From: Chakrabartyella piscis
GTDB lineage: Bacteria > Bacillota > Clostridia > Lachnospirales > Anaerotignaceae
Direction of reading: 5' to 3'
NCBI GenBank assembly: GCA_030067835.1
Contig: CP092441.1
Coordinates: 2,604,001-2,668,000 of the forward strand
DNA length: 64,000 nucleotides
Part shown: piece after piece, positions 50,413 through 57,379 of the stretch
How the letters are laid out: each line of letters begins with the position of its first letter
Numbering within the stretch: position 1 is the stretch's first letter
The notes under the pieces: model-generated
The model's database searches: none
What the model was told of the DNA's origin: nothing
Seen by the model: only the letters and a program-made list of their open reading frames with translations
Program-made: the position numbers and the translations under genes

Positions 50413-51165
50413 TTAAAAACTTTGTTCATGAGAATTTGATTTGATTGGAATATCTGGAACTCCTTCTACACCATTTCCATAGCCCAATTCTTCCAACTTC
50501 TGCTTGGCATACTCTGGAATATATTCCTCTTTGATCACTCCTAAGATTTGTGACCTATCCCATCGAACCCTAACTCCATCACCAAGACAGGTGGCAAATA
50601 CCGCTCGACCAACCTTATCTGGTTCACAGCCAAACCCACTGGTTGCAACATAAATTTGATCCCTTTGGTTGAAGTATTCTTCTGATAATTCCGTTGGTAT
50701 CACCGCAATGACTTTCCCTTCATAATATCCATCTTCCATATCAATTTGAGAAATATCGAACATCTCCAACTTGTCATATGCTCTCTGATATTGATTGATG
50801 AAACCATCCAGCAATGTTGGATGTGAGTCCACCGCAAAGTCCGCATTCAAATGATTTTTTTCTTTTGGAATATACACCGTCTTTGCCCACTCTTTGTTGG
50901 CACGTGAAAATCTACCATCGCTACTTTTGTGATTGACGGAATTTGCCAATACATAGGCAGTGCGTTTGTAACCAAACTGCTCAATCACCTTGTTGGCTGA
51001 ATCTTGGTGCAAACGATTATCCTTGTAGTTTTCATCAATGGTTTTCTCAATGAAATTTTTACAAGCAATATTCTCTTGATGACTTTGCTCCCATCGTTCT
51101 ACTTCTTCCAATCGTTTCGCCTCATTACGAGAATAGGGATATACTTCCACAAACTCTTTACCCAC
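50413..51165 (-). CDS. DUF3849-family protein
   Basis: A 250-residue protein. The N-terminal part (YPYSRNEAKRLEEVERWEQS, then ACKNFIEKTIDENYKDNRL and FGYKRTAYVLANSVNHK) matches DUF3849, a family found almost only on clostridial conjugative elements. The second half, with ELSEEYFNQRDQIYVATSGF and RAVFATCLGDGVRVRWDRSQ, is a separate small beta domain. No catalytic motif is known. It overlaps the Cys-cluster gene upstream by eight bases. Confidence 0.72.
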   Translation of the reverse strand: MGKEFVEVYPYSRNEAKRLEEVERWEQSHQENIACKNFIEKTIDENYKDNRLHQDSANKVIEQFGYKRTAYVLANSVNHKSSDGRFSRANKEWAKTVYIPKEKNHLNADFAVDSHPTLLDGFINQYQRAYDKLEMFDISQIDMEDGYYEGKVIAVIPTELSEEYFNQRDQIYVATSGFGCEPDKVGRAVFATCLGDGVRVRWDRSQILGVIKEEYIPEYAKQKLEELGYGNGVEGVPDIPIKSNSHEQSF

Positions 51166-51625
51166 GATAAATCACTTCCTCGTCCATAATGCTCTCGTTC
51201 ATTTCACCAAGACAAATCCCCATATCCACCAATCGCATACGCATATCTTCGTCAATATCTGTAATATCGTGTTTGTATTCCGTAGGCTCTAACATAATGT
51301 GTCCACTCCCTTCTTCTACGCAAACAAACAACTTGGCATCTGGGGCAATGCCAGCTTCAACCTTTGCCCAATCAGGTACATGAATGTTATCTTCCATGTA
51401 GCCATCACAGAAAGAACAATCTCCACATAGTTCATCTTGGGGGAATGCATGGATCAGTGCATTGTATAAATCGTCTACTAGATTTTCTAGTGTGAAAATG
51501 ATCTCCACCATCTCCAATGCTGTCAAATTCGTGTTGCGCAATAGCATCACAGCATCAAAAACCTGCACTGTTACTTCGTTGCCGAGTTTTGTTTGTTTCG
51601 TCATTACTTGTTTGTTTTTCTTCAT
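51158..51625 (-). CDS. conserved Cys-cluster protein, paralogue 2
   Basis: A 155-residue relative of the protein at 49953-50351. Shared order: helical N terminus, CGDCSFC cysteine cluster, NIHVPDWAKVEAGIAPDAKL, EPTEYKHDITDIDEDM and a final LVDMGICLGEMNESIMDEEV. It has one Cys pair fewer than its paralogue. The start overlaps the adenine methylase stop by four bases. Duplication within one operon suggests a two-subunit assembly or divergence after duplication. Confidence 0.6.
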   Translation of the reverse strand: MKKNKQVMTKQTKLGNEVTVQVFDAVMLLRNTNLTALEMVEIIFTLENLVDDLYNALIHAFPQDELCGDCSFCDGYMEDNIHVPDWAKVEAGIAPDAKLFVCVEEGSGHIMLEPTEYKHDITDIDEDMRMRLVDMGICLGEMNESIMDEEVIYRG

Positions 51626-52626
51626 TTCGATACCTCTTTCTTTCGTCCTCTTAATTGTTGGCTTGGAGAATGTAGCAAAGAATATTCCCCTTCATTTTGA
51701 ACAAAAGAAAAGTCACCAAACAATTGCATTTGGTAACTTCCGTTGTTCACATATTTCGTTATATCGTAGTTAATAATAATTAATTCTTCATAAACCTCCC
51801 CCTTCTTTTTGCTCATGGAATGGGATCTGGTTGTATGGTAAATATAGAAATCTTGATACAGTTCTAAAATCTCTGGTACGTTGTTGTAACTCACCATCAC
51901 ATACCCTTTTGCTTCATGCAACACATCTCGCAAACGAATATGATCCTCTTTTGTAAATGGCACTTCGTTTTTGTAGAAACTTTCTGCATCGTAGTATGGT
52001 GGATCACAGTAAATGAAAGCCATTTCCCTATCATACTGTTTGATGAGTGCTTCAAAATCCTTATTTTCGATTGTGATATTTCTGAAGATTCTAGAAAAGC
52101 TCCAGATGTCTACAAAAAACCTACGCACGTCACATTTCTTTCCACCAAATGTGTCTGCATTTGCATTGAAACTATATCGCAACAACTTATAATACGCAGC
52201 AGCACGTTTGATGTCTTTTTCCTTGCTTTGTTTGATGATCAACCTTTTTAATTCCTCTGCTTTTGGCTGTTCAAACATAATCTCCGTCAGTTTCAGTTCT
52301 TCCTCTAAGTCATACTCCGAAAATTCCTCCTTTTCAATGAATTTTTTGTACATTTCAAAATCATCTCGTGCATTGAGTGCCAAAAAACCAATTTCACGAA
52401 TGAGTGCCAATGGTCTATCTCTTGCACAACGCATCAAGTTTACTAGATTCCCATTGAAATCGTTGTAAACACGAAGATTTGCAGTGGTACAAGCAAGATT
52501 CAATGTGACAGTGCCACTGCCACCGAATACATCAATGCTTCTTTCATATCGATTGGGTGCTAACAAGTTGATAATCCACATCAACTTTGATTTTCCACCC
52601 ACCCATGCTATTATGCTTTTTTTCAA
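51622..52626 (-). CDS. Dam-type DNA adenine methyltransferase
   Basis: A 334-residue D12-class N6-adenine methyltransferase: SAM motif IIAWVGGKSKLMWIINLL at the N terminus, SIDVFGGSGTVTLNLA, and catalytic motif FIYCDPPYYDAESFY near residue 210. A TTG start at 52626 is preferred because GAGGTG lies seven bases before it; the upstream ATG at 52644 has no ribosome site. It may protect the element from GATC-like restriction or act with the cytosine methyltransferase at 38127 as element-borne anti-restriction. It follows the antirepressor gene closely. Confidence 0.9.
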   Translation of the reverse strand: MKKSIIAWVGGKSKLMWIINLLAPNRYERSIDVFGGSGTVTLNLACTTANLRVYNDFNGNLVNLMRCARDRPLALIREIGFLALNARDDFEMYKKFIEKEEFSEYDLEEELKLTEIMFEQPKAEELKRLIIKQSKEKDIKRAAAYYKLLRYSFNANADTFGGKKCDVRRFFVDIWSFSRIFRNITIENKDFEALIKQYDREMAFIYCDPPYYDAESFYKNEVPFTKEDHIRLRDVLHEAKGYVMVSYNNVPEILELYQDFYIYHTTRSHSMSKKKGEVYEELIIINYDITKYVNNGSYQMQLFGDFSFVQNEGEYSLLHSPSQQLRGRKKEVSK

Positions 52627-52646
52627 ATAACAATCACCTCTCATTT

Positions 52647-53396
52647 TTATATAGAGCCAACATCCATGTCACCATCTAAATACAGTTGCAAAAAGTAGTT
52701 TCTTCCTGTTGTTGTCACCAAGGTTTGCACCCCTGTATGCCCATTTCTACAAAACTCCACAATTTCAAACAATCCCCTTTCTACATGGTGTTGATAGGGA
52801 AGCAGGACTTTTCTTACATCACGATAAAGATATTTGTTTTCCAACAGAAAATGAATTAAGAACATTGGCTTCACACCAATCTCTTTCGCTGTGGTTCGGA
52901 AGTTGATTGACAAACCTGTATCTATCATGTTGTCGAAGTATTCACCTTTGGTTTGCAACTCACCAACCTCTTGTTTCAGCTTTCTATTTTCTTCGGATAC
53001 CTTGAGCATATTTGCAAGAAAGACGTGTAGGTTATCTGGATTGTTGAAGATGCTTGTTAGAGTTTCCTCTGTGACATAGCCGCCATATTTGCGAATGGAA
53101 GGTAAAACTTCTTCAAACACCCAACACTCAAATCTTTCCGCAGAAGGCAATTTACTTTTGACAATCAGACGATACAAATCGGATTCTGGAATAAATAACA
53201 TCTGCTGATTTCCGCCTTTTGAAGGGGCTTCCATTTTGGAAACCCCTTTGCAATGTGTATTGACTGCTTTGGTCGGAACCGAATATCCCAATGCTTTTGC
53301 TACATCTGTGCCACAAAACAGTACATTTCCTTTTCCATCTTTTGTTGTGCGAATTTCTCCAAACTCTTCATTTTGAAATATCTGTAATTCTTGCAT
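52647..53396 (-). CDS. BRO-N/KilA-type phage antirepressor
   Basis: A 249-residue protein with an N-terminal BRO-N domain (FGEIRTTKDGKGNVLFCGTD, VAKALGYSVPTKAVNTHCKG, LYRLIVKSKLPSAERFECWV) and a C-terminal antirepressor domain (EIGVKPMFLIHFLLENKYLY, NYFLQLYLDGDMDVGSI). It binds DNA and is known in phages to relieve repression. On this element it could answer the XRE regulator at 55594. A terminator lies 24 bases upstream of its start codon. Confidence 0.85.
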   Translation of the reverse strand: MQELQIFQNEEFGEIRTTKDGKGNVLFCGTDVAKALGYSVPTKAVNTHCKGVSKMEAPSKGGNQQMLFIPESDLYRLIVKSKLPSAERFECWVFEEVLPSIRKYGGYVTEETLTSIFNNPDNLHVFLANMLKVSEENRKLKQEVGELQTKGEYFDNMIDTGLSINFRTTAKEIGVKPMFLIHFLLENKYLYRDVRKVLLPYQHHVERGLFEIVEFCRNGHTGVQTLVTTTGRNYFLQLYLDGDMDVGSI

Positions 53397-53419
53397 GATT
53401 TCTCCTTTCCCTTAAACGC

Positions 53420-53468
53420 AAAAAAGACCGTCTGCTTTGCTGTTGGGTACAGCGAAACACACGGTCTT
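53420..53468 (-). terminator. intrinsic terminator between ArdA-like and antirepressor genes
   Basis: On the minus strand AAGACCG, an inner stem GCTGT/ACAGC, CGGTCTT and then TTTTTTGCG. It lies 29 bases after the ArdA-like stop and ends nine bases before the GGAGA ribosome site of the antirepressor gene. Confidence 0.82.
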
Positions 53469-53496
53469 ATGGGTTACTATTCTGCTTACTATTCTT

Positions 53497-54678
53497 TTAC
53501 ATACTTTGTTCCATTTTCACTCCTTGGGATTGCACCACTTTCGGTTGTGTCAGTTTTTCCATCAGTGGCACTCCATCTCTAGGAACCAACACCCCATAAC
53601 TGGTCATGCTCACTCCATTTTTCTCTGCAATTTTTCTGCCATAATCTTCGGTATCCAAGCATTCCAACAGTTCATCTGGCAACACATTTTGAAATCTACT
53701 TCTTCCGTAATCGGCATAACTTCTATCCTTTGGTTGCAATGTAAACTCATCAACATATTCACAAAGGTTGTGTGCAGTTTCCAGATTCACAGATTGTGTC
53801 GCATCCACCATTGCTTTATAGGTGTTTAACTCATTCAGTTCTTTGAAGCAATAAATGGAGGCTGCGAGTTCATTCAATGTTTCAATATCTTCCATCCCAA
53901 AGTCCATATTTTGCAACTGTGGCACTATGCTGGCAAATTGATAACACCTCAAACCTGCCACATCTGTCACAGCAAAGTCCTTCATCATCTGACGAAACTC
54001 CGCATTGCTTGTTGGCAGTTGTATAGTATATCTTTTGTCATTTTTCGGTTCTGTTTGCAATCCAACTTCCAATTGAAAAATATAATTTTCGTTTTCTGGC
54101 ATTCGCATATCACCCTCATATAAATTTTCCAATTCTTCCTTCGTGACATAATCGCTACTGATGAATGTGCCATTTTCTTTCTGACAAATTTCTTCCCCAA
54201 GACTCTGTAAATCAGTATGATCCACAATCCAATCATAAACTTCATCATTGATACCTGCAATCTCTGGTATCAAATCATTCTCGAGATAAAACTTTGCCAA
54301 GTCATATTCATCCATTGCTGGTTGCGATACTACAAGATTGTTGCTTTGTATGTTCATTGCAAGATTGATGGCTTTGTGAACATCCATCGGCTCTTTTTGA
54401 TCCATAATAAAGTAACCGCCAATGAACTGGCTGCTTTCATCATAGTCAAAGTTTTCTATGGTGCTTGCCAAGTAGTTCAGTTCAAAGACGTTGCACTTTT
54501 CAAAGTAGAAAGCTACTATTCCTCGCTCGTAGCCATCCAAAATTCTTCCGCTGGCGCTGATCGTTTCATCACAGTTTAATCGAAGCAGTGCATCTTCGAT
54601 GACACCATACTTTGCTGGTAAGTCAATGTCCAATCGTTGTTTGGTTTCTGGGTTGGATATGGCAATGTCTAGTTTCAT
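53497..54678 (-). CDS. ArdA-like antirestriction protein, copy 1
   Basis: A 393-residue acidic protein of the long ArdA-like type found on clostridial conjugative elements. Segments shared with the protein at 57380-59041 are LDIAISNPETKQRLDIDLPA, FELNYLASTIENFDYDE, YIFQLEVGLQTEPKND and FQNVLPDELLECLDTEDYGR. ArdA proteins mimic DNA and inhibit type I restriction enzymes; acidity is consistent here, but the family link is by pattern only. The start overlaps the DUF4314 gene stop by four bases. Confidence 0.6.
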   Translation of the reverse strand: MKLDIAISNPETKQRLDIDLPAKYGVIEDALLRLNCDETISASGRILDGYERGIVAFYFEKCNVFELNYLASTIENFDYDESSQFIGGYFIMDQKEPMDVHKAINLAMNIQSNNLVVSQPAMDEYDLAKFYLENDLIPEIAGINDEVYDWIVDHTDLQSLGEEICQKENGTFISSDYVTKEELENLYEGDMRMPENENYIFQLEVGLQTEPKNDKRYTIQLPTSNAEFRQMMKDFAVTDVAGLRCYQFASIVPQLQNMDFGMEDIETLNELAASIYCFKELNELNTYKAMVDATQSVNLETAHNLCEYVDEFTLQPKDRSYADYGRSRFQNVLPDELLECLDTEDYGRKIAEKNGVSMTSYGVLVPRDGVPLMEKLTQPKVVQSQGVKMEQSM

Positions 54679-54968
54679 AGGCTCATACCTCCCATCTGCA
54701 CTCTTGATTCATTTTTTTGCACTTCATTTGGTTCATCGAGAGTTGGAAGAACCTCAAACTTATCTTCGAATGGGATAAGACCTAACGTTCTACCATTGTC
54801 CCACTTCATAAGAAACGTTCCACAATCGTCGATGCCTACAATTTCGCCCTCTGTTCCAGCTTCAATTGGACTGTACTGATCATCCATCGAAATCAATTTG
54901 ATTCTTGTACCGATTGGGTACATTGCTTTGATTTTTTTTATTTCCTTTTCCGTTGGAAATCCTCTCAT
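54675..54968 (-). CDS. DUF4314 protein
   Basis: A 97-residue protein matching DUF4314: FPTEKEIKKIKAMYPIGTRI, KLISMDDQYSPIEAGTEGEI, and DDCGTFLMKWDNGRTLGLIP. It is an SH3-like small barrel found next to ArdA-like genes on Tn1549-type elements. Function unknown. AGGAGGTAAAAA precedes the ATG. A terminator ends seven bases before that ribosome site. Confidence 0.85.
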   Translation of the reverse strand: MRGFPTEKEIKKIKAMYPIGTRIKLISMDDQYSPIEAGTEGEIVGIDDCGTFLMKWDNGRTLGLIPFEDKFEVLPTLDEPNEVQKNESRVQMGGMSL

Positions 54969-54986
54969 TTTTTACCTCCTGACATA

Positions 54987-55015
54987 GAAAAAGTGCCGAC
55001 ATTTCTGCCGACACT
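54987..55015 (-). terminator. intrinsic terminator overlapping the SLOG gene stop
   Basis: On the minus strand AGTGTCGGCA, loop GAAA, TGTCGGCACT (two G-U pairs), then TTTTTC. The stop codon of the upstream gene (55014-55016) lies in the 5' arm. The DUF4314 ribosome site (54975-54980) starts seven bases later. Confidence 0.82.
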
Positions 55016-55487
55016 AATATAAATTGACAATATTTAATTTTTGTTTTTCCGCCATACGAATGGTCTGTCCTGTTCCACTACGCACACCACCATTGTAATA
55101 GGCAATGACTTTGCTGCTATGGTCTACCATGTATTGATTTCGATTTTTAAAACAGTCCTTGGTATATTCTTCTTGTAAGATAATCACTTCATCACATAGA
55201 TGCAAAAGTTCTCTATACTTTGTCTGTTCTTCTTTGCTCCACTTTTCTTCTTGCTCTCGAAATGGCACTACCGCCACCAACTGTATTTCTTTGTACTTTT
55301 CTTTTAGGGATGCTACTACAAAACCGCAAAGCATATCCCAGCCGATTGCACCACCAAAGAGAAATCTAATATAACCATCATTGATAGATACCTCTATTTC
55401 ATTTGCCAGCTGTTTTTGTAGTATTTCTAATTCCATATCCATTGGCAATTTGCGATGCCCAGTAACTGATGCCGTTTTCTCTTTCAT
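55014..55487 (-). CDS. DUF1273/YpsA-like SLOG-superfamily protein
   Basis: A 157-residue Rossmann-like protein: TASVTGHRKLP at the N terminus, FLFGGAIGWDMLCGFVVASL, QLVAVVPFREQEEKWSKEE and the end GGVRSGTGQTIRMAEKQKL. These match DUF1273/SLOG proteins that are thought to bind nucleotide-derived ligands. It is the first gene of the leftward conjugative operon, transcribed divergently from the XRE regulator. The start at 55487 follows AAAGGAGG by nine bases; an ATG two codons earlier is also possible. Confidence 0.78.
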   Translation of the reverse strand: MKEKTASVTGHRKLPMDMELEILQKQLANEIEVSINDGYIRFLFGGAIGWDMLCGFVVASLKEKYKEIQLVAVVPFREQEEKWSKEEQTKYRELLHLCDEVIILQEEYTKDCFKNRNQYMVDHSSKVIAYYNGGVRSGTGQTIRMAEKQKLNIVNLY

Positions 55488-55551
55488 CTGCATATTCCTC
55501 CTTTGCATTTTATACTATATACATAGTAACTATATATATGAGAATAGTCAA

Positions 55552-55569
55552 TATGTAACTGTTTACATA
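55552..55569. promoter_or_regulatory. candidate operator between SLOG and XRE genes
   Basis: TATGTAA and TTACATA form a perfect 7-bp dyad around CTGT. It lies in the A+T-rich space between two divergent starts (55487 and 55594). A related half-site group (ATACATAGTAACTATATA) lies at about 55519-55537. This is a likely binding site for the XRE protein, controlling both directions. Confidence 0.5.
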
Positions 55570-55593
55570 GAATATATATAGGAGGGTGCCATT

Positions 55594-55839
55594 ATGAAAA
55601 ACAATTCAGTAATCACTTTGAAAGACTACGGAGAAATCGAATTTAAGCTCAAAGAATTTATGGATGAACGCAACATCACTCGTGGTGCATTGTCAAGGCT
55701 TGCTAATATTCGTCACGAAGTAGCAACCAAATGGTATTTTGGAAATATCGAAAAAATGGATTTAGACGTTCTCGCAAGAATATGTTTTGCTCTTGATTGC
55801 GATATAAATGATATTATTTCTTATAAAAAAGCAAAATAA
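55594..55839 (+). CDS. XRE-family helix-turn-helix regulator
   Basis: An 81-residue Cro/C1-type protein: LKEFMDERNITRGALSRLAN, then IRHEVATKWYFGNIEKMDLD, VLARICFALDCDINDIISYK. GGAGGGTGCCATT precedes the ATG. It is the only plus-strand gene at the start of the transfer region and reads away from it, the usual place of the element repressor. The IS256-family element has inserted seven bases after its stop codon. Confidence 0.88.
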   Translation: MKNNSVITLKDYGEIEFKLKEFMDERNITRGALSRLANIRHEVATKWYFGNIEKMDLDVLARICFALDCDINDIISYKKAK

Positions 55840-55845
55840 TCATCA

Positions 55846-55853
55846 TATCTAAA
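55846..55853. repeat. 8-bp target duplication, left (pairs with 57327-57334)
   Basis: TATCTAAA stands directly before the left end of the IS256-family element and again at 57327-57334 directly after its right end. A perfect 8-bp duplication is normal for this family and shows a recent, simple insertion. Confidence 0.92.
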
Positions 55854-55876
55854 GGGACTATCCCAAAGTTTGTGTA

Positions 55877-55920
55877 AACCTCCAAATTGATGTATGATAA
55901 ATACAATCAGTTTGGAGGTT
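55877..55920 (+). promoter_or_regulatory. hairpin hiding the transposase ribosome site
   Basis: AACCTCCAAA (55877-55886) pairs perfectly with TTTGGAGGTT (55911-55920), which contains the GGAGG ribosome site of the transposase. RNA entering from outside the IS would fold this way and block translation, a known protective device in several IS families. Transcripts starting within the loop side would escape. Confidence 0.6.
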
Positions 55921-55925
55921 TTATT

Positions 55926-57185
55926 ATGGCAAAAAGAACAAGAAGCGAAACACCACAAAAACAAGCAATGCGAGAAATGATGAAAGAATATTTAAAAAAC
56001 AATGATGTATCCGTCAAAAATGGTGCAGACGTAAACGCCATCATGAGGGACATGATGTCTGTAATTCTCGAAGGCTCTCTTGATGAGGAACTAGACGAAG
56101 AATTAGGCTATTCTAAGTATGATTACGCAAACAAAGACACAAAAAACAGCAGAAATGGACACTCTTCCAAAACCATGCACACAAGTTATGGCGATATGGA
56201 GCTCGCTATCCCTAGAGATCGCAATAGCGAATATGAGCCACAGCTCATCAAGAAATATCAAAACACTGTCACACAAGACATGGAAGAAAAAATCATATCT
56301 ATGTACGCCAAAGGTATGACCACCAGTGATATTGAAGATCATATGCGAGAGCTTTACGACATCAAAATATCAGACAGTACAATCAGTAGAGTTACAGATA
56401 AAATCATTCCTATCGTGAAAGAGTGGCAGGAGCGCCCGCTGGAATCAGTCTATGCCGTTGTTTTTATGGATGCAATCCATTTCCATGTACGAAGCGAAGG
56501 GCGAATTGTGAAAAAGGCTGTATATATTGCCTTGGGTATAGATATGTCTGGTCGCAAAGATGTACTTGGTATGTATGTAGGCGAAAATGAAAGTGCGAAA
56601 TTCTGGCTTTCTATCATGAATGGTCTCAAAAATAGAGGTATTCAAGACATTCTAATTGCCTGTATTGATGGACTAATCGGCTTTCCCCAAGCCATTGAAG
56701 CTGTTTTCCCACAGACCGAAATACAACACTGTGTTATTCATCAAATCCGCAATTCAACAAGATTTGTATCGTACAAAGATATCAAAGCGTTGATGGCAGA
56801 TTTGAAACGAGTATATGCAGCTGCAACAGAAGAAATTGCTTTAAACGAACTGGAATTATTCGCTGAAAAATGGAATCAGAAATACCCTAAAATCTACAAA
56901 TCTTGGATGGATAATTGGGCTACCTTATCCACGTATTTCAAGTATCCCGAAGCCATTAGACGGCTTATTTATACCACAAATGCCATCGAAGGTTTTAACC
57001 GTCAGTTACGAAAAGTGACAAAAAGTAAGACTATCTTTCCATCCGACGATAGTCTTTTGAAAATGCTCTATTTAGCCACTATGGACATTACCAAAAAATG
57101 GACAGGTCACCGCCAAGATTGGGGTCAAATCCATTCTCAACTTGAAATTTATTTTGAAGAACGTTTGGACGAAGCTGGATATTGA
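55926..57185 (+). CDS. IS256-family transposase
   Basis: A 419-residue Mutator-type (transposase_mut) DDE enzyme. N-terminal HTH region (MREMMKEYLKNNDVSVKNGA), then DSTISRVTDKIIPIVKEWQE; catalytic D in AVVFMDAIHFHVRSEG, D in ILIACIDGLIGFPQAIEAVF and E near TTNAIEGFNRQLRKVT. The family C/H signature is seen in TEIQHCVIHQIRNSTRFVSY. The ATG at 55926 has GGAGG seven bases before it. No stop or frameshift is present, so it should be active. Confidence 0.95.
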   Translation: MAKRTRSETPQKQAMREMMKEYLKNNDVSVKNGADVNAIMRDMMSVILEGSLDEELDEELGYSKYDYANKDTKNSRNGHSSKTMHTSYGDMELAIPRDRNSEYEPQLIKKYQNTVTQDMEEKIISMYAKGMTTSDIEDHMRELYDIKISDSTISRVTDKIIPIVKEWQERPLESVYAVVFMDAIHFHVRSEGRIVKKAVYIALGIDMSGRKDVLGMYVGENESAKFWLSIMNGLKNRGIQDILIACIDGLIGFPQAIEAVFPQTEIQHCVIHQIRNSTRFVSYKDIKALMADLKRVYAAATEEIALNELELFAEKWNQKYPKIYKSWMDNWATLSTYFKYPEAIRRLIYTTNAIEGFNRQLRKVTKSKTIFPSDDSLLKMLYLATMDITKKWTGHRQDWGQIHSQLEIYFEERLDEAGY

Positions 57186-57379
57186 TAGTCAGATTATATT
57201 GACATTTTTAAAAGTAACGCTATAATACAAAGCAAGGGCAGAACCAAAATCGACTCTGCCCTTCATGTAACTATTCATATATCATACATCTAAATTTTCA
57301 GTTTACACAAAACTTGAAACTGTCCCTATCTAAAACATTATTTCTTGTAACATGGGCATAGCTTTTTGCTTTGCCTTTT

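Larger units (their letters stand above)
55854..57326 (+). mobile_element. intact IS256-family insertion sequence (1473 bp)
   Basis: The inverted ends begin GGGACTATCCCAAAGTTTGT at 55854 and, read inward from 57326, GGGACAGTTTCAAGTTTTGT; both continue GTAAAC. It encodes a single transposase. Flanked by the 8-bp repeat TATCTAAA. It sits between two convergent genes, so no gene appears broken. About 110 bases of non-coding DNA follow the transposase before the right end. Confidence 0.95.
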
